From positions 434,001-498,000 of the forward strand of contig NW_008805071.1 of NCBI RefSeq assembly GCF_000004825.1: DNA of 64,000 nucleotides, given 5' to 3'. Both the position numbers and the translations under genes were made by a program. Numbering within the stretch: position 1 is the stretch's first letter; every line of letters starts with the position of its first letter. The notes beneath the pieces were generated by a model, which made no database searches, was not told the origin of the DNA, and was given only the letters and a program-made list of their open reading frames with translations. This document shows, in pieces, positions 1-11,200 of this stretch. This stretch comes from Heterostelium album PN500 (taxonomy: Eukaryota > Evosea > Eumycetozoa > Acytosteliales > Acytosteliaceae).

Positions 1-438
1 ATATTTGATATATCATTTGAATGTATATCACCAATTAAAGAAGGTATATAGATTAAAAATTGTTGATAGATAGATATTTATATATTTTGTATAAATATAT
101 AATGGATGTTTAAAAAGTTCACTAACATAATAATATACATCATTTTAGAATTAGAATGGAAAGTAGTATATGTAGGATCAGCAGATTCAGAGAAGAACGA
201 TCAATTGTTGGATAGCATTTTATTGGACCCAGTATCTGTTGGTACCTATCAGTTTGTATTCGAAGTAGATCCACCCGATTCATCACGTATCCCAAAAGAT
301 GATCTCCTGGGTGTTACCGTTGTCTTTTTAATCTGTGCATACAAAGGAAGAGATTTCATTCGTCTAGGTTATTATGTTAGTAACTCTTATTGCGATCAAG
401 AGCTCATTGATGTAGGTTTATCAATCAATTACCACTAA

Positions 439-470
<32 letters not shown>

Positions 471-602
471 TCTAACGTTACTCACTTTATAACTCTACAA
501 CAATAATAGAACCCACCAGAAACACCAGATATTACAAAAATTACAAGAAATATTTTACATGACAAGCCAGTTGCAACCGGATTTCCAATACAATGGGATT
601 AG
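1..602 (+). CDS. asf1: Histone chaperone ASF1 (5' partial)
   Basis: Histone H3-H4 chaperone of the nucleus, which hands histones to assembly factors during replication and transcription. Three exons are visible: 1-43 (already in frame, ISFECISPIKE), 149-411 and 510-602. They are joined by introns with GT...AG ends at 44-148 and 412-509, and the frame closes across both. The protein shows the ASF1 core LEWKVVYVGSA, the GVTVV strand and FIRLGYYVSN, and ends with the C-terminal strand region RNILHDKPVATGFPIQWD right at the stop. There is no acidic tail, unlike fungal ASF1. The start lies upstream of the window. Family assignment is secure; the splice sites are inferred from frame continuity. Confidence 0.93.
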
Positions 603-1128
603 TTGTTGGGCGGATAACAATCACACCAACATACTTTTATTATATATATTTCATCCACCATCGACCACCTCATTCATTCCTCCCTCCCCCTTACACGTTT
701 CAAACCATCAATGTAAGATATTAATGGTATAATTACAAGAAATTCATTCAATCAATCAAAACAACCAACACAATATTCAAACAAACCTTTAAGCTTAATT
801 ATATTAATAATTCAAACAACAACAACAACAACAACAATAACAATAACAATAACAACAACTATCAACCCTCTGTTATTGGTTGGTAGTGTGATCAAAAAAG
901 TTTGTTGTTGTTGTTGTAATAAGATATAATTAGAATGTATACAATCTAATCAGGATCAAGACTTTGCCTTAATTTATAAAGTTATCAATAAATGATATAA
1001 ATCTTCAAAATACCAAAAAGAACAAAGTTTTTTATTTATCATTTAATTATCTATTGATTCTTATTACTAAGAAGAATAATCGTCATACATATAATTATAA
1101 TGTTTGTTTGAATTCAAATATGCTGCTC
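603..1128. other. Intergenic, CAA/GTT microsatellites
   Basis: This space lies between the convergent ends of asf1 and the next gene. It holds a (CAA)n/(CAATAA)n run near 820-860 and a GTTGTTGTTG run near 901-917. The two runs are complementary and could fold on each other in a read-through transcript. I see no gene here. Confidence 0.6.
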
Positions 1129-1802
1129 TTACTTTTTTGATGTTTTAACAGCTTTTGGTTTTGAAACCGATTTCTTTTTAGTAGTGGTACCGGTTCTCTT
1201 TCTGTTTGATTTCATTTCACAAAGCTTGGAGGTACTTACGCAGCATAATGAAGCAATGAATTGATCTTGATAAGCAGACTGACCATCAAAAAGAGGTTCA
1301 CTATGCCACTTCTTTGATATTGCTGACGATGGTCTTCTCTTCTTTCTACCGACGATGAGATCTTTTTCTTTGAACATCTGTTCAATCTCCTTGGTGTACT
1401 TTGTTCTAAACTGTAATTTGGTTTCCAAGCAAGCCAGTGTCAATTCATCGATTACCCTTTTCAGATAATTAAATCCATCTTTATCCTTGTATTTTTTTTT
1501 TAATAGATTTAAATTAAATATCAATTGAATATTAGTTAGTTTGTTTGATTTTTTTTATTACTTACTTTTAAAAGTTCATCGCCAGCAGCTTCAATAACTC
1601 TTAACTTTAAGATTTCAAAATCTTGTTCTGTTTTCTCAATATTGGCATTATAGAGTCGTTTTATATGATTTACAAACTTATTATACTCCACTTGGTTATT
1701 TCCAATGGATTTGGAGGTATTTGTGACGTTTAGACTTTGCTCATGCATAAATTGTTCAAGATCAAAGTTCAACTCTGACATATACTCTAAATTGAACTCC
1801 AT
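1129..1802 (-). CDS. Uncharacterised coiled-coil protein with basic tail
   Basis: Two exons, 1566-1802 and 1129-1485, joined by an A/T-rich intron with a GTAAGT donor, give about 197 residues. I do not recognise the family. The first 130 residues are charged and helical, likely coiled coil (for example KLRVIEAAGDELLK, then NYLKRVIDELTLACLE). The end is strongly basic (KKRRPSS, and a K/T/S-rich last 25 residues), which suggests nucleic-acid or chromatin contact, but that is inference. The frame stays open for 16 codons upstream of the chosen ATG, up to a possible acceptor near 1851, so a further 5' exon is possible. Confidence 0.6.
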
Positions 1803-1931
1803 AACTCTCTGTAACTCTTTGTTTGAAGCTGTACTGTATTTGAATGCACTATATATAAAGAAGTGTTATCATAGCCATATTTATATTAAACTATTCACTA
1901 TAGTGAAAAAATAAATAATTAATAAAGTTCT

Positions 1932-1955
1932 TTGATTGACAAATTTGTCAATCAA
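1932..1955. promoter_or_regulatory. 24-bp perfect palindrome containing TTGTCAATCA
   Basis: The half-site TTGATTGACAAA is followed directly by its exact complement, giving a 24-bp palindrome. It sits about 130 bp upstream of the minus-strand coiled-coil gene and about 50 bp before a short plus-strand open frame. The same TTGTCAATCA word recurs in a cluster at 4751-4920 and once at 16214-16223 (reverse). A dimeric transcription-factor site is the likely reading, but no factor can be named. Confidence 0.45.
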
Positions 1956-2007
1956 TCATATTAACAACATTCACAATTTGATTGATTTTTTTTTGTGGGT
2001 AAATTTC

Positions 2008-2133
2008 ATGTCAGATACTAAATATGAACTTCATATATTTTCTGGTGCACGTAATGAATACTGCTTTAGTTGTAGATACAATAATCGTCTAGCAACGACA
2101 CAATATGAATATAACACAGATTTTGAACGATAG
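2008..2133 (+). CDS. Possible short exon or 41-residue ORF
   Basis: An ATG at 2008 opens 41 codons whose composition (Cys, Tyr, Arg, little homopolymer) is less biased than the surrounding A/T DNA. The frame ends at TAG, but a good donor (GTAAGT) overlaps that stop at 2132, so this could be the first exon of a spliced gene. I found no clear second exon before the thiolase gene. It matches no family I know and is weakly supported. Confidence 0.2.
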   Translation: MSDTKYELHIFSGARNEYCFSCRYNNRLATTQYEYNTDFER

Positions 2134-2347
2134 TAAGTGATATCAATTAGAATTTGTATAAATAATGGAAAAACCAGTCATTATATGTTGATAATCCAGA
2201 CTCTTTTTTCTTTTGAATAATAAATAATATCAAATCAAGTAAAATCTGTATTCATATCAATGAAAAAAGAAAGTTTTCTGTGTATTGAATCGACTTGTTT
2301 TTTGTTGTTGTTGTTTTGTAATAAATATAATAATTGTTTTTGTTTAT

Positions 2348-3843
2348 TTAAAGCTTCTCGATAACAACTGCACTTGCACCACCTATTTTTGATTTGATAA
2401 TAAAAGTGATTGTTAGATAAAGATCGATATGATAATAGTTTGAATGATTGGGTTTTTAAATAAAACTTACCACCACCGTTACAAATACCAGCGACACCAT
2501 ATTTACCACCCTTCTTTTGAAGTACGGTTGTCAAGGTTGTGATGATACGAGCACCGGATGAACCGATTGGATGACCCATAGCGACGGCACCACCGAAAAC
2601 GTTAAGCTTTGATTGATCGATATTGAGCAACTTGGCGTTGGCAATTGGTACGCATGAGAAAGCTTCGTTGATCTCAAAGAAGTCGACGTCCTTGATGTCG
2701 ATACCGGCGTTCTTCAATGCCTTTGGAATGGCGAGAGCCGGTGCAGTTGGGAATTCGATTGGTGCTTGCTCGGCGTCGGCGAAACCAATGATCTTGGCGA
2801 TTGGCTTGATACCCATCTTGGCGGCTTGTGAAGCAGCCATCAAGATGACGGTGGCGGCACCGTCGTTCAACTTGGAGGAGTTGGCAGCAGTCAAGACACC
2901 GTCCTTGGTGAAGGCTGGCTTCAAAGTTGGGATCTTCTCAAACTTTACTTTCTTTGGCTCCTCGTCTTCCTTGACGATGAGGTCGGCACCACCACGCTGT
3001 GGGATTGGCACCTCGACGATCTCACCGGCGAAATCACCGTTCTTTTGCGAGGCGATCGCTCTGTTGTACGATTGGACACAGTACTCATCGTTGTCCTTTC
3101 TTGTGATGTTGTATTTCTTGGAGCTGTCCTCACCGCAGACACCCATGGCGCTACCGTCGTAGGCGTCGGCCAAACCGTCACGAACGAGACCGTCGATCAA
3201 TGTAGCGTTTCCGTACTTGGCACCGTTACGCAACTTGTCGGTGTAGTAGGGCACGTTCGACATCGATTCGAAACCACCGGCGACAACCACCTTGGAGTGT
3301 CCGAGCATAATCGATTGAGCACCGTACATCACTGCCTTCATACCGGATGAGCAGACCTTGTTGATGGTGGTACAGACGACGCTGTGTGGGAGACCGGCAC
3401 CGATCGCACACTGACGTGCTGGTGCTTGACCCAAGTTTGCAGAGATTACATTACCGATGATCACCTCGTCGACATCGGTTGGCTTGAGATTGGCACGCTT
3501 CAAAGCATCTTGAATTGTGATCGATTGTAATTTAGTTCCTGGTAATGCTGACAATGCACCTCCGAAAGCACCAATTGGTGTACGATTGGCTGCAACAATA
3601 ACTACTTCCTCTACTCCTTTAACTGAAGTTGAGAAATATCTAATACTTAACTAAATATATATACAAATGATTAAATAATTAGATACATGAAGGTGTAGTG
3701 CAATTTTTAAAAAATAAAATTCGTCTAGTAATATTCTTATTTATATATTTTTTTTTTCTTATATTCTATTTTATTTATTTTATTATGTAAATGTAGTTAA
3801 TATTACATACCTTTGTATAATTTGAAATTGATCTTGATAACAT
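2348..3843 (-). CDS. Acetyl-CoA acetyltransferase, mitochondrial
   Basis: Thiolase II that joins or cleaves acetoacetyl-CoA, used in ketone-body, isoleucine and isoprenoid metabolism. Exons 3811-3843, 2471-3650 and 2348-2382 give 415 residues, close to the size of animal ACAT1. The first exon plus the start of the second encode a Ser/Arg-rich leader (MLSRSISNYTK, then LSIRYFSTS), a likely mitochondrial presequence. The acyl-accepting Cys lies in INKVCSSGMKA. The His of GHPIGSSGAR and the second Cys in GICNGGGGAS complete the active site. The last exon is only 35 bp and supplies SAVVIEKL. The short A/T introns follow the pattern of the window. Identity is secure; the location is inferred. Confidence 0.93.
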
Positions 3844-4335
3844 TTTTTATTTATTTGTATATATATCTCGATAAAGTTTGATTTATAATTATCTAAAATC
3901 AAAAATTAATGAATAGAGAATGCAAAAAAAAAAAAAAAGATAGTTAAAAAATATTTTTTGCAAAATTTAAATTAAAAAATGATGATTTTCAATGATGTTG
4001 ACTTTCATAAACGGGAGGAAATTTCGAGTAGTGGGAAAAACAGAAATTTTTTTATTTTGCAAAAATTTAAATTCACACACCGAACATGTTCTTTTTATTC
4101 CGAACATAATGTCGCATTTTTCTTTTCAATTTTTTTATTACTTATTTTATGTATATATGTTGAATTGTTTGTTTAGACATTATAACATCATCTTATTAGT
4201 TATTAAAATTTAGTCTAAATATATTTTTTTAAAAACAAATCTTAATATTGTAACAGGTTTTTTTTATTAATTGTTGAATATCTAAAAAGATATTCCTGTG
4301 TATGTTTAAATTAAATGTTTTCTTGATAGGTAAGG
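3844..4335. other. Intergenic, no supported gene
   Basis: This is the A/T-rich promoter side of the thiolase gene, with long T and A runs. Two overlapping short open frames at 3979-4213 are full of Phe/Leu/Tyr codons expected from A/T bias, and I do not call them. Confidence 0.5.
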
Positions 4336-4620
4336 TCAGTGCAGTAATATCCAAACGATTGTTTTTAAGTGGTATTCGAACTCGGTGACTCTTTGAAGAT
4401 TGATGACTCTTGCAGTTGATTGTTTTACCAGGGCAGCGATATCACTGGGCGGTGGCAATAGCATGTTGAATGATTTTCCATTTAGACAATCCATAGAGAA
4501 ATGATTCTGTGGATTCAAACAATTAAATCTTTCTCTTTTGTTTGACAACAGTTGTCTTCCATTTAATTTGATATTATTTACAAATAAATATTGATAGATT
4601 TGAGTATTTATTTTATTCAT
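4336..4620 (-). CDS. Hypothetical 94-residue ORF
   Basis: An uninterrupted frame of 95 codons whose middle part is richer in G/C than the flanks. It contains a short basic N-terminal half (LLSNKRERFNC), a Cys pair, a Pro run (LLPPPSD) and a charged end. I do not recognise it. Five copies of TTGTCAATCA lie directly upstream (4751-4920), as expected for a promoter, which is the best argument that it is real. It could equally be one exon of a longer gene or a decayed fragment. Confidence 0.35.
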   Translation of the reverse strand: MNKINTQIYQYLFVNNIKLNGRQLLSNKRERFNCLNPQNHFSMDCLNGKSFNMLLPPPSDIAALVKQSTARVINLQRVTEFEYHLKTIVWILLH

Positions 4621-4750
4621 TTTTAATTTTAATAATTATATAATTGTAGTTTATTTTATATTTGTATATTTGTTGACATTTTAAATGATTTCATTGTCCC
4701 TTTTTATAGGGAACTGTTATTACCATCATACCTATACAACTCCTTAGCCA

Positions 4751-4920
4751 ATTGACAATATTGTCAATCAGACTTTTAAAGTGAGCGAGTTTGTCAATCA
4801 AAAAAACTTTAGATATTTTTGTTTTTATTTTGAGTCAATATCATTGTTTGTCAATCAATTTTTTTAAAAACATTGATTTGATTGTCAATCAGTTCAATTA
4901 GTTATATACATTGTCAATCA
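4751..4920. repeat. Five spaced TTGTCAATCA repeats
   Basis: Exact copies of TTGTCAATCA begin at 4761, 4791, 4848, 4882 and 4911, all on the plus strand. The first is part of an 18-bp perfect palindrome at 4751-4768. The cluster sits between the 3' end of the kinase gene and the start of the 94-residue ORF. Spacing is 30, 57, 34 and 29 bp. It is most easily read as a multi-site control element. Confidence 0.5.
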
Positions 4921-4958
4921 GATAGTTAGTTAGTTATATACATTTATTAATTAGTTTG

Positions 4959-7612
4959 TTATTTCTTTTTTGTATGAAGATTTGAATAATCTTTCATCTC
5001 CCATTTCTGAGTTCTGTAGTCTTGAAGTATACGTTCTAAGCTGACTTTGATTTCGGTCATCGATTGTGGTCTTTTCTCTGGTGTGGTGTTTGTCATACTC
5101 TCGTTCAATTTCTTTACGGAGGCGTGCATATCGATGTCGGACCAATGGAAGTTGGGATTACCGAAATAGTTTAGAAAGTATTCACCGGTGATGATCTCAA
5201 ACATCATAACGCCAAACGAGAAGATATCGACGAGCTCGTTGTAGTTGCCGTGTGATCCGTGCTCTGGTGCATTGTAGCCGGCGGTTCTCGATATTCCGGT
5301 GTGGCCGAGGTTGTGCATCTTCTTTTGCTTCGTCGAGATACCAAAGTCGCTGAGCTTGCAACGCACGGGTGCCGTGACCGACTCGCTAAACAGCAGCACA
5401 TTGTCCGGCTTCAAGTCTTGGTGTATGAATCCACGTTCGTGAACAACGATCAGAGCGTTACAGATATCGAGCAGTATCAACAAGATCAACTCCCAATCAC
5501 TGTATCGCTTGTTACTAAGTGATCCAAGTGGTGCTCTCTCCAGAATAATACCAAATTCATTCGAAGTATCATCGTTTCCCTCTACGAAAGCAAACATCTT
5601 TATAATATACTCTGATTCCACTTGACTTGAAGGATGAATAATAATATTAGCGTACTCTACCACTTTAACTTTCTCAGTCAATTAGCTAACTACTACTGCT
5701 ACTTACGATAGAAATGACGCTTCTCTTTTAAATTTATATACAGATTTATCGATGGTTTTGTTGATGTTTCTCACACCAGAGTCGTCTCCGTGGTAGGGAA
5801 TCTTGAATTTCTTTAGTACCATTGGGACGTTTGCAAGTTCCGGTGTGTTGGGTGCCTCGACAGCAAAGACGGATGCGCATCCACCTTCACCGATCGGTTC
5901 GAGTTCTTTGAGATCCGACATCTTCAGTCGCAGTCCTTTGATGGGTGGATCGGTCACTCTAACTTTAACCAGTTTGCATGTGTTGCTGTCGCCACTGCGC
6001 AACGCCAGATGCATGTTGATGTCGTTGTTCAGCAACACCGTCGAGTGTCCGTGAAGCGTACACTCTATCTTCATGCCCTTGTCTATTTTGAAGACATGGA
6101 ATATCTGTGTGGTGAAATCGATAAACTTGCTCGAGTTGATGTTGATCATCGCGATCGGTCCTTTGTTTTTGTTGTTGCCGTCGTGTATCTGCACCTTGAC
6201 ACCGATCGAATGATTCAAGTAGTAACACTTTACACACTGATCTCTTCGTTGACACGCCTGACATATGTTGTCGGCGCAGTACGAGCAACTCGTTGTGCTG
6301 TGTGACGCCTGCTGACAGTACTTGCAGAGCGACATCTTTATACTCTTGGTCTCGAGCAAGACATCGTAGAGTCGCAACACGCCGCTAATCGGGATGAACG
6401 GCGATTGAAAGTATAGATCCAAATCGTCGGCAATCAGCAAAAGATACTTGGATATCTCTTTGGTGTCATCGTACAGCCTGTTTCTAACGGTTATCTTTTC
6501 GAGTTGTTTGGTTATTGGTTTCTTTGAATTCAAACCAGAGTGCATCATTGTGATGTTACCGGTGTGATCGAACAGCAGATAGTTATCCTTTGATTCGTCG
6601 ACACGCAGATAATGACTACTGAATGACTTTCCATTCATTTGTGATTCGATATTGGCACGATAAGTCTTTAGTTTCTTTGCGATCGAGTCGCTGTTGCTAC
6701 CACCAGATTTACCATTACCATTGCTGCTGCTGCTGCTGTTGTTCTTTGTTGGAGAAGTTACAGTCGATGAAGATGGCATCTTTACTCTTAGTACATGATA
6801 CATCAACTCTATAAACACATAGAAATGCGATACAATATCGTAGTAGTAGGTGATGATCTCCCACTTTAGCGATGGATTGTCTTTGATGGAACTGTTCAAC
6901 TGCGTTGCCAGATGATCGCGTTGATCGCTATCCTTTCCAAACAAATGATCGTAGACACTGAAGATCTGCTTGAAAGCACCGGTATCATCGACCTGAAACA
7001 CCGATTCGAATCGATCTTTTATTCTATTCTTGGCGATTGAACACATCGACCAATGTAACATCGAAGTATTTTCATTCGTCGGTATAAACGAATTATATTG
7101 TTTCTATTTTAGAGAATTGAATTGATACCAAATACACACACACACATTTTTAAAGTTAGGCAAACCATTATTGATCTCTTAAGCTTTAAGTGAATATTCC
7201 TATATAGTAAAGTAAAACTTACAAATCTTTGAGATGAACCTTTAGAGTCTACATTGAATAGCTTTATGAATTGTAATTCGAGTTCATAGAGTAGTTTGAT
7301 AACGAGATGTGTTGGTGGATGACCGGTAGCACTCTTTTCTTTTGCATTGAGAAAGCAATGGTGTATCTGTGGTATCGTCAGTGATATTCTTGTCTCTGAT
7401 GATCCAGGAGTGAATCCACTATTATTATTATTATTACTAGTATTTACATTATTATTATTATTTTGTTGAGTTTGTTTTTTATCTATATTATGATCCAACC
7501 ATGCAACTATATTATCGAAATCTGCATTTTTTATTGCCAATAGCTGATCGATCGTTGGATTCCACCACCAGCTAGAGTGTGAAACTGATGCTGCTCTTTT
7601 TAAAAAACTCAT
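4959..7612 (-). CDS. Protein kinase with Cys-rich zinc-binding segment
   Basis: Three exons, 7223-7612, 5707-7103 and 4959-5625, give 817 residues. The kinase domain fills about residues 540-800. It has a glycine loop (GEGGCASVF), the ATP-binding Lys in VLKKF, HQDLKPDN (Gln in place of the Arg of HRD), DFG as DFGIS, and APE. The domain therefore looks active and non-RD. Before it, around residues 395-430, is a Cys-rich stretch (CKYCQQ...CSYC...CQAC...CVKC) that should bind two zinc ions. Between that stretch and the kinase lies a beta-rich region that may be a ubiquitin-like fold. The N-terminal half is helical with Asn/Ser runs. The last intron splits the alpha-C helix, and splicing restores REASFLSQVESEYI. 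Substrates are unknown. Confidence 0.82.
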
Positions 7613-8289
7613 TCTTGGTGTTTGTTATTTAACAACCAATATATATATTTATAGGTTATTTAAATAGATATATATATAAAAAAGATATAAAATATAGAAT
7701 AATAAATAGTAATAATCAATTAATAATAAATAGTAATAATAAATCACAAATAGTAATTAAAATAAACAAGATATAATAAATTTAAAAATACATAACACCA
7801 ATATATTATTATTATTATAATAAAGAAATAAAGCTTAAATATATATATAATTATTAAATTAAAGTAAAATTATAAATTATTATAATCTAATAGAATTGTT
7901 TAAAAATTTGATTGATTGATTTTTTTAAAAAAATCTCACACACTTCACCCTTTTTTTTATTAAAATTATTGATCATTCTTCCTTATTAAGTTAAAAACTT
8001 GATTAATTAATTAAATAGTTTTTTTGATGTGATCATCAAATAAATGAAAATAGTAGTTTATAGTAAAAGTCAAATTTTATTATTATAAAAACAAAATATT
8101 AAAATAATTATAAATATATTTTCATTGATAGATGATCATTCATCATTTTGATAAATAATATGATATTTCACTCTTTTACCAGGTTGGTTGTAATTCTATT
8201 TAAAAAACACTCAAAACAAAACAACACATCATAACAAATTTAAAATTAATAAAATCTTTATTTTTAATGATCAGGTTTGTTTATATATT
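7613..8289. other. Intergenic, A/T-only
   Basis: About 680 bp of A/T-rich DNA between the kinase start and the 3' end of the UBR gene. I see TA-rich and AAT-rich runs but no gene, tRNA or longer repeat. Confidence 0.5.
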
Positions 8290-11200
8290 TTATTTGTGAC
8301 CTATCTTTTTGATTGTACTGTTGATCCATAGTTTATAGATTTTCTTTAAACCTTTCTTGTAGAGAACAAACGATGTGTCAATGATAGAGGTTGATGATCC
8401 ATCTGCCGACCTATAGATCTTATAGTACTGTGCGTTGTTGTAGGCGAGCATTGTTATTCCAGGATCTTCAAATCTCAAATACAATCCCAATACTTGTGAT
8501 GGACATGTTTTCATATGCTATTATAGTAATAATAATAATATTTTGTTAATTAAAATATACATTTTTATAAATAAAGAATGTTTTAAACTGTTTTTTACTT
8601 ACAGATCTTATTGTATTGTTACATGAAGTTTGTAAACATAGCTTTTGATTACAGATTAAACATGATCGAGTTATCAATTGTTTACAATGCTTGCAGTATT
8701 CCAATGGATGTACTATCTCTTTGAGGTAGTCAAAGTATCGATTTGGAAGATCGACAAGCTTTACTACGCTGTCGTATGGGCGAAGAGGGAATGGATAGCA
8801 AGCGGGTTGCTTCTCAAGATGTTTCTCGAATTCTCTGAGGTTGATAGTCTGTATGTACGATTGCAATGTGATCAATCCCATACTCTCCAGTAGGAAGTCA
8901 AGATTTGAGAATTGTTCGAGTGTCAACTTGAATGGATTCAACGGTTTCTGTTGACGATAGTTGTTGTTTGGTGAGTTGCAGTTGTTATTGTTTGACATCA
9001 AAGAGATACTCGATAGATTGGATGTCGACACTGATGACACCAATATTGGCGATGATCTAAGGTTGTTATTACTACTGCTATCAATGGCACTGGTTGACAT
9101 TGATTTGGAAATAGGTGGAAACTGTCCGAATTGTGGGTTGTCCAACTTCCATTGGTTAAAGAGGAACGTAAAGAGATAGAGTTTTCTAAAGAATGGCAGT
9201 TGGTTGTTGTTGTTCTCCAGGAGGTTGGGGAACATGTGTGGCGATCGTTTGATATCGGCGAGCGTCGAGATGATGTTGGTGTATTGCTTCTCCTTGTAGA
9301 TGTAATGTAATATGATTTGATTGTAGAACGATTCGACCGTTGCTTTGAGATCGTCTTGGATCTGGCCGTCGAGATTTCCATCGTTGTGGTGGTGATAGTG
9401 GTAGAGCAGATACACCATGAATGTGTGGCTGGTGAATGGATCCATCGTACGTATGAGCTTGCTGTTGGTCTGTTGGATATCGTGTGATGTCGTGAATTGA
9501 TTCGAGTTTGACATGATCGAGTTGAACAGCAAGTACAGCGTGAACAGCTCACGTTCAAACTCCTTCTCCGTGAGAATAAAGTAGGGATCTTCGTTTGGCT
9601 CGTTGTAGAGAGTTGAGGTACGAGTTTTAATCTCAAGAAGTTCGATATTCTGTGAGAGGAACTTCCATATGTATTTGTCAGTGACCGGCGTTTTCATTGA
9701 TTTAATATCAAAGGTTGCAAGTGATTGATGTAGTTGTAAGAGAGTGTTATGTTTGTTATTATTATTGGTTTGTGGAAGTGGAATAATAACATTGGCTTGA
9801 TTAGAGCAGAGTGGACAGTTGAATCCATTTGCATAGGATTCATGTAGTTTGGTAAGACACGATTGGTGAATATAGTGATGACAAGACTTGACATAGGTTG
9901 GATAGACATAGGGGAATGCCATTGGAAGCATCGATCTTATCAAGTCGGCACTCTCATTCGATTGTAGAGCAGTTTGAATGTCTTGAATGAGACGACCTCT
10001 CACCTCTTTGTAGGCTTTTCTATACTCTACTGTCAGACTGACGTCTTGCATCAATCGTTCGTATTCCTGTTTCTGATGATGTGGCATAACAGGTGATCTT
10101 TCAATCAATCCAATGACATGTAGAGGTTCATCAATGGATGAACATTGATTACAAACAATACAAACTAAATCATCTGATGATTCCAATGATTCATTGTTGT
10201 TGTTGTTGCTATTGTTTTCTTGTAATCCAGAAATCGATGTTGTAGATTCCGATGTAGAGACAACATGTCTCTGACTGATTGGTGAATGATTAACTTGTTG
10301 AATGGCTACTGGCGATGGTAGTTCAGGTGTCATTGGCGAACCAATGGAAATGGTGGATGGCGAAGGTGATCCAGTGGTGGTCATTGAGTCGCCAGCTGTT
10401 TCCTGTTGGAGGAAACACATTTGTTGCTGTCTCATTTGTTGAAGTAGTTTCTTTCGCTTGTCAGATACTGACTTCTTTTGTTCGTCCAACTTCTTCTTTA
10501 TCTCTTCAGGTGTTTCAATGATGACATTACACGAGTTGAAATAAGATTTGAACTGTTCATCGACCTCTATCATTGCCAAGAAGATCTGTTGAAGCAATGG
10601 ACGTTGTTCTTGGTCGAGTGTAGCTGTTGTTTCTCTCCACAGGTCAATCATGATATCCAACAATGAGACTTGAACCAACTCACTCATACCACTGTTACTA
10701 CTATCTTTCTTATAGATATCAATACTAGAAAGTAGAGAAACAATACAAAACTGTTGTGGAGTAACTGTTGAACTTGAATTACAAGTACTGCTACTAGTTG
10801 TAGTTGTTGTAGTGGTTGTAGTTGTTATGGTTGGTGTTTCAATTGATGATCTTGTTCTATTGGAAATATACTTTGAGATTGCACTGCTAATAGAACGATT
10901 AGCAATGAGATCTAAAGAAGGAAGTGTATGTTCTTTGAACATCTGGAGTGATAGCGCAATGAGATAGAGACAATCGTTGGTGACGTTGTAGTTTCTAAAC
11001 AACCGGTTGAGTGGATCCTCCTTTGGGAGTTTGTGTTGATAGAATTGCTCAGACATCATCTTTAGCAACATCTTAAAGAGTGAATCGTGATTGACGATAT
11101 CGACGAGATTGAGCAACTCTGGGTTGGCGATGGGTGGAAGCGTGCTTGGGGGAAGCGGGGCAGTTGCACCCGGTGTAAGATGATAGCGAATGGGTGGACG

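Noticed and set aside
3979-4213. Two overlapping plus-strand frames
   Set aside because: Phe/Tyr/Ile-rich composition expected from A/T DNA, no splice partners, and they overlap each other in different frames.
4336-4470. tRNA-like stretch (TTCGAAT on the minus strand)
   Set aside because: The sequence around it cannot form a T stem or acceptor stem, so it is not a tRNA.
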